Of a stretch of 64,000 nt of DNA, positions 56,882 through 64,000 are shown piece by piece. The stretch is from assembly GCA_013180625.2 (NCBI GenBank), contig SNVD02013965.1:62001-126000 (forward strand), written 5' to 3'. Every line of letters begins with the position of its first letter. The first letter of the stretch is position 1. The notes beneath the pieces were generated by a model that saw nothing but the letters and a program-made list of their open reading frames with translations, was not told the origin of the DNA and did not search any database. The translations under genes were made by a program, and so were the position numbers. This DNA is from Boswellia sacra (Eukaryota > Streptophyta > Magnoliopsida > Sapindales > Burseraceae).

Positions 56882-57917
56882 TAAGAACCATTGTATACAA
56901 TGAATATGCGTAAAGTTTCCATTTCCTGCATGATTGAGACATATCATATCCTATAAGATCCGTGGACAAAAAATAATTACGAAATAGCTTGCAAAAGTCG
57001 AAAAAACGAGTGTTCTGCCAAAACGCTCGATGACGCTCGACAAACTCACTCGACACTCGACATATGTGACACGACACTCGAACTCAACTATCTTTTGCAT
57101 CCGACACTCGTCAAGTTGTACACTCGACGCGCTTACTCGAAAGCTCGACAAAATAGTCTCGACGACTCTTGAAACACTCGACATACATGGTTCGAGACAT
57201 CTACAGGTCGGTTTCCCCGCGTCCGACACTCCACTCTCAACACGCGACACACGAACTTTCGTCGACATCGTCAATCCACAAGACCCTCGACAACACTCGA
57301 ACCCGCGACACTCGGACCTAAATCGACGCAATGCCTAGACACTCGACACCACCATCCGAATTGTCGAGATTCGGTTCGACAAAACTTCTCGACACTCGAC
57401 GAGACTCGACGACACTCGAAGACACTCGTCTTCTTCAACCTTCGACTGCGAAAACACATTTTTGCACACCGACAGCCAATTTCCAGCATTTTTTCACATA
57501 GACGGCACTATCTCTACCTTTAGTTCACATACATAACCCATTTTTAAGCTATATAATGCGGTTGTCAGTTACCAAAGCGATCAATAACGAAAACACTACA
57601 CATACATTTAATTTTCACGCCATTTATAGAGGGATTAAGGAAATTTGTTCTTACTGCTTCAGATGTTGAGGTTGTTTCGGGACAGTGAAGTGAAATGGTT
57701 CGAGCTGTTACTGGTTTCTTTGTTCTTTGTTTTACTTTACTGTCTTTCTTCAAATTCGTCCGAAGGGATATGAAATAACAAACGTTTTGGGAATTTATTA
57801 TAGTAGAAGGGTATTTTTGTCTTTTAGACACAAAAGTGTCTATGGGATGAAAAAATTTCAGAACGTGTCCATTTTTCAAACAAGCCCCCTAAATGTGTCT
57901 ATTTTCTCAATTTTCCC
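56882..57917 (-). repeat. MULE right terminal inverted repeat
   Basis: About 1,036 bp, the inverse of 46646-47700, with the same TCGA-rich tract at about 57000-57430. Confidence 0.93.
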
Positions 57918-57926
57918 TAATATATA
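57918..57926 (+). repeat. MULE target-site duplication, right
   Basis: TAATATATA, identical to 46637-46645. Confidence 0.93.
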
Positions 57927-58140
57927 TTCTATATAGAACGTTATTGAAGAATCAAGCGGTGAACATGCTCTATCTCAAAAATCAGAATATTGTCCTTCCA
58001 AGTTGTCCCCATATGTTAACCCAATATTAATCTTGTGTTTGGATTCCTAAATTGGCTTTAGTTGAAATCAGATTGGCCTGATGATTACTTACCTTATTCG
58101 ATTCTTAAGAAACTCTAGTTAAAATGAAAGGATTGTTATT
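57927..58140. other. Spacer between MULE and hAT-like element
   Basis: No gene recognised. Confidence 0.5.
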
Positions 58141-59167
58141 AGGGGTGGACACTTTTACCCGACCTGATGAGACCCGATTGGGTTTACCCGACCCAAATCG
58201 GGTTTATTCAGATACTTAAATTAAAAAAACCGATCTCGGATACTAAAATGCAAACCCGACAAACATCAGATATTGATAGGATATTTTACATAAAACCCAA
58301 ACCTGACCCGAACCCGATCAATTGTTTTAAAACATCATCATATACATGTGTCATCACCTCATTTGTGACACATATGCTAATATTGTAGACCTTAGCATAC
58401 AAAAATCGGGGTATAAATATAAATTTTCGCGTAACCCTAGCCCCACTTTGATATTATTCAATCCTCGTTCTACCCCCCACCCCCCTCCATTCTCTCAAGT
58501 GGTGGCTGGACCACCTTCCTCACCAATATGTCTTATTTCTCATCACCATCAAGTATCATCTCTCTCACCTCACCACCTGCCTCCTCTTGCTCATGTCTTC
58601 TCTCTCTTTTTTTTTTTTTTTTTTGCCCTCTCTCTTGTTAACTACTTTATTCCATGTCACCGATTTTTTTTTTTTTTGACTCTTCAACCACAAGAATAAG
58701 ATTATGGTTTTAGCTTTATCTCATTAACTTAGTTTTTTAATTTCTTAAATTATTGGGTTTTGAAATTTCGATTAGAAATTTATGTACATTTTTATGAATT
58801 TATTTTTTTCATTTTTGTTGTTAATTTGTCATTTTAATTTACAATATAACTAAAAATAATAAAAAAATTCTCAAAGATAACTTATTCTAGACATTTAGAG
58901 ATATAATAATACCTAAATATTTGTAAAATTTTAATTATAAAAAATAAAATAAGTAAAATTATATTTGAGTTCAAATTGCTTTATTGGGTTAAAGCCTAAC
59001 CCTATCTTACCCGATGAAACCCGACCGACCCGAGCAGGTTCGGGTAGCATCGAATCCAACATATTTTCTACCTGATATCGGATAGATTTTTCTTTACCCG
59101 AACCCGATTTGGGTGTACGTAATCGGATCTAAACCCGACCCGACCCGACAAATGCCCACCCCTAAAT
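58141..59167. mobile_element. Non-autonomous hAT-like element
   Basis: The left end AGGGGTGGACACTTTTACCC and the right end TGCCCACCCCTAAAT are the AGGGGTGG-type ends of plant hAT elements. The 8 bases TTGTTATT flank both sides (58133-58140 and 59168-59175). CCCGACCCGA-rich sequence at both ends can fold back. The interior is AT-rich with poly-T tracts and no transposase. Confidence 0.75.
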
Positions 59168-59175
59168 TTGTTATT

Positions 59176-60430
59176 TTGAACCCCTTAAAATCTTTCTTCA
59201 AGCCGCATTTTAATAAAAAATATTTTGAAATTAAATATACATATTTTTTAAATAATACCAAACTTACCTTTTTATAATTAAAGTTTTCTTAAATAACTCA
59301 CTAATCATTGTAATCGTTATTTTCAAAAAACTATGCAAATTTTTTTATTTGAGACTTAAAAGTTATTGAACTGTTTTATTGTTGATCTAGAGTTTTGTTG
59401 CTTTATAACTTAATATTTTAAAACTTTATTTATTTATTTTTTCTAGGTTTTTCATCAAGGTTGTTTTGAAGCTATATTCTTTTTAATATTTTACATTATC
59501 TATCGGGCTTACTTGTAACTTGGTTAGATTCAATTGAAGATGATAAAAAAAATTTTGTTTCTTACAATTGAAAAATTAATCGCCATTTACTTATATATGC
59601 ATGAAACTTTCTTATTCAGTTGTAACAGCTAAACAAATTGAAAATGTTTAGTTTATAGCAACTAAACAAATTAAATCTATTCAATTCGTAATGATAGAAG
59701 AAAAGTTGTTTAAAAAAGGAAAAATAAGTATATCAAAAAAATAACCGAAAGGGTTCAAGAAACTAATTATGCAATACCTATATAGAAGATAAATTGAATT
59801 AAAGGCGTGGATTTGTAGGGCATAATATCAACATCCACCAATCAAATTTTGAGAGTAAAAAAATTGACCATGGCAATCATCGAGATCAAGTCAAGTCATG
59901 AATCTAATCACCAATTGCTTCTTCCTGACCATGTACTAAAAAGTAACTTCACTGTCTAAACTAAGTGGGTTCAAGTAGCTTCACTCTCTTAGCATTTTGT
60001 TTTTCTTGGTGGCTACTGCCTGCCTCTCCCTCTTTAGTCTGTTCATTTTGGTTTACTTAGGTTTTTCGGGGTTCTATTCTTCATGGGCCAGGCCCTTATG
60101 AGATGGCCGATACTAGGATCTCACCTACACCTTCGGTTTCACCTCTTTTGTTTCCGAGAGGCTGCCAGTGAGCCTGTATAACCCAGCAAAGTGACGTCAC
60201 AGCTATCCATGAATATAACAACTATAAGCCCTTTAATAGTGATGCTACAATGCAGTCACTGTATTGATATAGTAATTATATTAAATATATAAAAATTATA
60301 AATAAATATATAAAATTATAAATAAATAAATAAAACATAATTTTTATTTATTTATTTATAATTTTATAATTTTATAATTTTTATTTATAATTTTTATTCA
60401 CCTATGATTTTTATATATTTAATACGGATA
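59176..60430. other. AT-rich spacer
   Basis: No gene recognised. A less AT-rich stretch at about 60000-60230 could be a gene fragment, but nothing was identified. Low-complexity ATTTATAATTT repeats occur at 60290-60420. Confidence 0.45.
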
Positions 60431-60439
60431 TAACAACTG

Positions 60440-60600
60440 GACCTTTCCTCCCGCTTACATATTTAAATCAATCAATCGTTTAAACGTCCTTCCGTAAATT
60501 TAATGCTCAATCCTAGAGTTTATGTTTGACAATCAAAGGACAGTATGTTATTTCCATTTATTTATTATTTTTCCATTTTTCTCTTTCTCTTCTTCCTAGG
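60440..60600 (+). repeat. Duplicated segment, copy 1
   Basis: Similar to 62950-63130: TTCCGTAAATTTAATGCTCAATCC against TTCCATAGATTTAATGGTCAATCC, then AATCAAAGGACA / AGTCAAAGGACA, ATTTCCATTTATTT / ATTTCCGTTTATTT, and CTTCAACTGTTCTTC / TTTAACTCTTCTTTT. No coding sequence is attached. Confidence 0.7.
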
Positions 60601-60639
60601 ACAACAACCTGTCAGTCTCTTCAACTGTTCTTCTCGTCT

Positions 60640-61235
60640 GTCACAATATAATTGCTTCCGACCTACCTGTCAAAATATTAATCATGAATACCTTCTGTCA
60701 CAATTTCCGTTGGTCGATATCACTCCGTTATATTTCCGTTTAGGCTTCCGACCGGCGACCGTCCACTATTCAAGTACCAAAATACCCTTTCATAATAATA
60801 AAATTTAAGAATTAAAACCACTGCTCTCGCATGCGACCGGAGACGGTGTCACACTTGGCCTGGAGATCGAAGCAGACGGAGGCCGCGATGGCAAAGCAGA
60901 AATCGGAGGGGAAGGGGAGGCGAGAGGTGGTCTCGGAGAGGAGGGAAAGGGAGAAGAGGAAGCGGACAAGGGCGGCATGGCATGGAGGCGGAGCGGTGGA
61001 CGGCGGACTAGAGGGAGGAGAGGAGGAACATATTGTTTTCTAATTTTAATTTTTATAATATTTACATTTTTTTATTTTTATGAAAAAAAAGATATTTTAG
61101 TAATCGCATAATAGATGGGCGGGGAATTTCTGCTAACCAACGGAAAATATAACGGAACGACGTTGACTAACGGATAATGTAACAGAAGGTGTTCCATGAT
61201 CGATATTTTGAATGATAGGGGTAGATGGAATGCAA
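60640..61235. mobile_element. TIR element with GC-rich captured insert
   Basis: About 60640-60790 is inverted at about 61100-61235; for example AATCATGAATACCTTCTGTC against ACAGAAGGTGTTCCATGATC, and CTCCGTTATATTTCCGTT against AACGGAAAATATAACGGA. Between them, 60820-61040 is strikingly GC- and purine-rich in an AT-rich region and is open on the minus strand (SETTSRLPFPSDFCFAIAAS). It looks like a captured exon in a Pack-type element. The source gene was not recognised and the ends are approximate. Confidence 0.6.
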
Positions 61236-61263
61236 AATGGTAAAGTATGAATATGTATAAAAC

Positions 61264-61699
61264 TAGGGATGGTAAAATTCGGATGTGGGTGCAGGTTTTA
61301 CGTTTTTGCACTCGCATCCGTACCCGGATTTTGTATCTTGTCCCCGGTCCCCGGAAAAACCCGAAAAAAATCGGATTTTTTCGGGTGCAGGTATTTGTGG
61401 GTTTTGAGATTACCGCACCCGGAAAAAAACCTGGATTTCCCCGGATTTTTTTTCCACTTTTATCTTTACCCGGAAAAATCCGGATTTTTTCTTACTTTTT
61501 TGTTAATTTTTTTAAGAATTATGCGGGCGCGGTGCGGGTGTGGAGTTTATTAGCAATACCGCACCTGCATCGCACCCGAACTTTTTTTTTAAATATCTCC
61601 GCACCCAAATTTTTTACTCGGATAATCCCAGTTTTTTTCACCCAGATTTTTCAGGAAAAATCCGGATGCCTGGATTACCCGATTTTTTTGTCATCCCTA
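61264..61699. mobile_element. 436-bp non-autonomous hAT-like element with perfect 8-bp target duplication
   Basis: The ends TAGGGATGGTAAAAT and TTTTTTTGTCATCCCTA are inverted. TATAAAAC flanks both sides (61256-61263 and 61700-61707). The interior consists of repeated CCGGATTTTT / CCCGAAAAAA motifs in both orientations. Confidence 0.88.
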
Positions 61700-61929
61700 T
61701 ATAAAACTTTCTTAAAAGGTAGAGATAGAACATGATATTAGCTCTTTCTTTCAAATCTCGTCAGTAGATAATTAAATATTCATAAAAAAATACATACTAA
61801 CAAATTTTCAAAGAATTAGTAAAATGATATATTGCGCTTTTCAAAACAAACTATTGTTTCTTAAACTAATCCATAGAGAGAATAGAAAGAATAGTAATGT
61901 TATACTCGTAAACCATTTTATGTAAACAA

Positions 61930-62610
61930 ACGTGGCATCAACATGTAATGATTGGATAAACAAATTTAAAAAATTAAAAGCATTTATCAAGGTTATTAAA
62001 GTGACAATTATGGATTAATGCAACATGAGTTTACATAAATTTCGTAAAAATAGTTTGTAGACATATAATTATAAATTTTGAATAAAAATATTAACAAATG
62101 TAAATATATTATACAAATATTAACTCAACCTTAATATGTTTTTTTTTTCATTAATAAAAGTCATCATTTGAGATAAATAAATTGATATGATTGTGTATTT
62201 TTGTTTTATAAAATTTTTAAAATTTTAATTAATTAGTTAAATTAAATGAAATTAAGAATAATATACTGTTGAACTCATCTAATTAACGTGATTGGTAATT
62301 GTGTCATTATTAGAAATTTATGGACATTAAAAGTATCAAAATAAATTTGTCACAAAAAGTTTAAAATTAATGAATTGCCACCCAGGAATATGCACTTATT
62401 GTAGATTATATATGTTATAGATTTCATTCACTCTCTAGATGATATTTTGTGACAAAAAAATTGAACTTGTTCGTCATAAATCTTGCTGATTGCTTAATGA
62501 TGCAAAGTGAGAACGGTTAATTTGGTCCAAAGTGTTATGCAGCAATATTCTTTGGTGTGGAATAGTCGAAGATCGAAACTAGTTGCTACTCTTCAAAAAA
62601 AGACCTAATA
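61930..62610 (-). repeat. Dispersed repeat, uninterrupted inverted copy
   Basis: Inverse of the repeat at 39150-39300 and 39943-40420. Here it is continuous, showing the state before MITE insertion. Confidence 0.8.
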
Positions 62611-62949
62611 GTGGTTGGCTGGTGCTCTCCTTGGTGGACCATTTGCGTACAAAACTCTATATAGGTGGGGAACCACATATTAAATTAGAAATTTCCCAAG
62701 AGAATTTGCATAAACTTTCGGAATTTCCAGGCATTAACTATAGGGGTTAGATTAAAATTATTAGTAATAATTGGACACTTATATACTCCAATTTTTTGAT
62801 TCAAGTGTCACGTAATAAGCATTAAGCACTATTAACTAATTGAAAGACAATTCTATTAATAAATTGGAATGGACCTAATGAGATTAGTGGGAAGGATCTA
62901 TAACTTATAACCCATCCACCCATGTAATGTAACCCTCACAATCGTCCAT

Positions 62950-63130
62950 AGCTATTTTCTACATATTTGAAGCAACAGTGACGCAACCAAAAGTTCTTCC
63001 ATAGATTTAATGGTCAATCCCACGGCTTAATAGTCAAAGGACAAATATGTGATTTCCGTTTATTTCATTTTTTTTAAATTTAATTTTTTTCATTTTTTTT
63101 CCCAATCTTCATCCCAGGCGAACCATCCAT
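62950..63130 (+). repeat. Duplicated segment, copy 2
   Basis: Partner of 60440-60600, same orientation. Confidence 0.7.
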
Positions 63131-63521
63131 CAGTGTTCTTTAACTCTTCTTTTCTTTCCTTCTTTTCTCCTCTGAGATAAAATGGATTGATCTTGTTCTT
63201 GCATCAGCCACTGCAAGCTGAGTCATGCCAAACACCAAACGTTGTCGTTTTGATCAATCAAATTGAAAGTAGTGTTTTAGTGTTTGCACGGACGCGCCAC
63301 CAGAACCCAGGTGAGCAATGACGTCCTCTCATGGTAAGCAATGACCACTGGGTTGTCGTTATGGTGGGTCACAAATGTTTACTTTTTTTTTTAATTAATC
63401 AAAATGACTTATTACTAAAGAAAGTGGATTAGATTTTTCTATTAAATTTTAATATATTTTTAATTATTATATTATTTTTAATTAAAATTGTCTTTACATA
63501 AAATATTTTGACTCAAATAAT
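63131..63521. other. Spacer before the second MULE end
   Basis: No gene recognised. Confidence 0.5.
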
Positions 63522-63523
63522 GA

Positions 63524-64000
63524 GAAAAATTGAGAAAATAGACGTAATTAGGGAACCTAGTTAGAATTTGGACACATCCTGAAAAATTTTCATACCATAG
63601 ATATTTTCTTGACAAAAAGACCCAATTATCCTTATGTATTTAATTTTTTCTCAGAGCAGAGCCTTATATCCCTCTCTTCAGACGAAAATTACCGAAACCC
63701 ATCTTCCTCTCTTCAGACGAAAATTATCAAAACCCATCGACACCGCTCGAAACGCAAACTAACACGAACATCGATTGAGGATAGAAGTATCAAGCAAGAC
63801 GACGCAGAGAGAAGCACCCATCGACACGGAGGGTCCATTTATTTGGTTATTATTCGTTAGATTTGATTTAATTTTTAGGGAATTTGAATTCGGGATTTGA
63901 GTTTCCGACGGATTTGTGAACTTATTTAGAGATAAATCGAGTGTTATATGTGATTTTTGTGGTTAATGAGTGTGAAAACCGATAAAACGAGTTCTGAATC
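63524..64000 (+). mobile_element. Left end of a second Mutator-like element, cut by the window
   Basis: GAAAAATTGAGAAAATAGAC at 63526 and the following sequence (GGACACATCCTGAAAAATTT, CATACCATAGATATTT, GACAAAAAGACCCAATTATCC) match the left TIR of the 46646-57917 element. It then diverges and ends at the window edge, so its contents are unknown. Confidence 0.8.

Larger units (their letters stand above)
46646..57917 (+). mobile_element. 11.3-kb Mutator-like element (MULE) with transposase and Ulp1-like protease genes
   Basis: The ends GGAAAAATTGAGAAAATAGA (left) and its inverse ...TCTATTTTCTCAATTTTCCC (right) are flanked by a perfect 9-bp duplication TAATATATA (46637-46645 and 57918-57926), the hallmark of Mutator-like transposition. 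TIRs are about 1.05 kb. Inside, on the plus strand, are a MURA-type transposase gene and a multi-exon Ulp1-like (C48) protease gene, as in Kaonashi/KI-type MULEs. Both genes are broken by a few mutations. A smaller captured-gene element (55872-56855) is inserted near the right TIR. Confidence 0.96.

Noticed and set aside
1..64000. tRNA, rRNA or organelle-derived insertions
   Set aside because: No cloverleaf-like or rRNA-like sequence was noticed by eye; the only tRNA-related sequences are retrotransposon primer-binding sites.

Overview
This is an AT-rich stretch of a eudicot plant nuclear genome. The evidence is a multi-exon NLR immune-receptor locus, a plant family 1 glycosyltransferase fragment, and plant-type Ty1/copia, Ty3/gypsy, CACTA, Mutator-like and hAT-like transposons nested in one another. 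I cannot name the species. The RPS2/At4g27190-type NB-ARC and its LRR exons would suit a woody eudicot, but that is a weak inference.

Layout. (1) 0.3-16.3 kb, minus strand: one NLR locus. A TIR exon (16247-15751) splices in frame to a large NB-ARC/LRR exon (15548-13061). Four LRR exons with clear GT/AG borders follow: 12372-11887, 11161-10676, 10538-9978 and 8524-7721. Every junction is phase 0 except TIR/NB-ARC, which is phase 2, and together the exons encode about 1774 residues. The NB-ARC is of the CNL type (kinase 2 ends in Trp, RPS2/At4g27190-like) although the N-terminus is a TNL-type TIR, so the protein looks like a TIR-CNL chimera. About 7.2 kb further downstream the last three exon types recur (3956-3493, 3405-2746, 1128-303). 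That is a tandem duplication of the LRR block, with a frameshift in its first exon. A decayed copia element lies between the two blocks.
(2) 16.3-20.8 kb: the NLR upstream region, AT-rich spacer with a 743-bp TIR element (18520-19262), and a broken UDP-glycosyltransferase fragment (about 20320-20732).
(3) 20.8-37.65 kb: a probable CACTA element, recognised by a CACTACAAG-type end and GCAACGTGC subterminal repeats. It has been split by a 9.7-kb SIRE-like copia element with an env-like/plant-transposon ORF (22769-32463) and by a young 3.1-kb gag-protease-only gypsy element with an intact ORF (33834-36949).
(4) 37.7-46.6 kb: AT-rich repeats, including three copies of a roughly 600-bp MITE and a larger dispersed repeat that recurs inverted at about 62 kb.
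(5) 46646-57917: an 11.3-kb Mutator-like element with TIRs of about 1.05 kb and a perfect 9-bp target duplication. It carries a MURA-type transposase gene and a nine-exon Ulp1-like cysteine protease gene, both broken by a few stops or frameshifts, plus unusual TCGA-rich repeats. Inside it sits a 984-bp element with 135-bp TIRs that has captured an intronless fragment of the ribosomal protein eS6 (RPS6) gene.
(6) 57.9-64 kb: hAT-like elements, another TIR element around a GC-rich insert, dispersed repeats, and at 63.52 kb the start of a second Mutator-like element that runs off the window.

The only genes that look potentially functional are the NLR (exons 1-6) and the gag-protease ORF of the young gypsy element. 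Everything else recognisable is transposon-derived or pseudogenic. Domain calls, splice sites and repeat boundaries were made by reading the sequence by eye; no search or alignment program was run.
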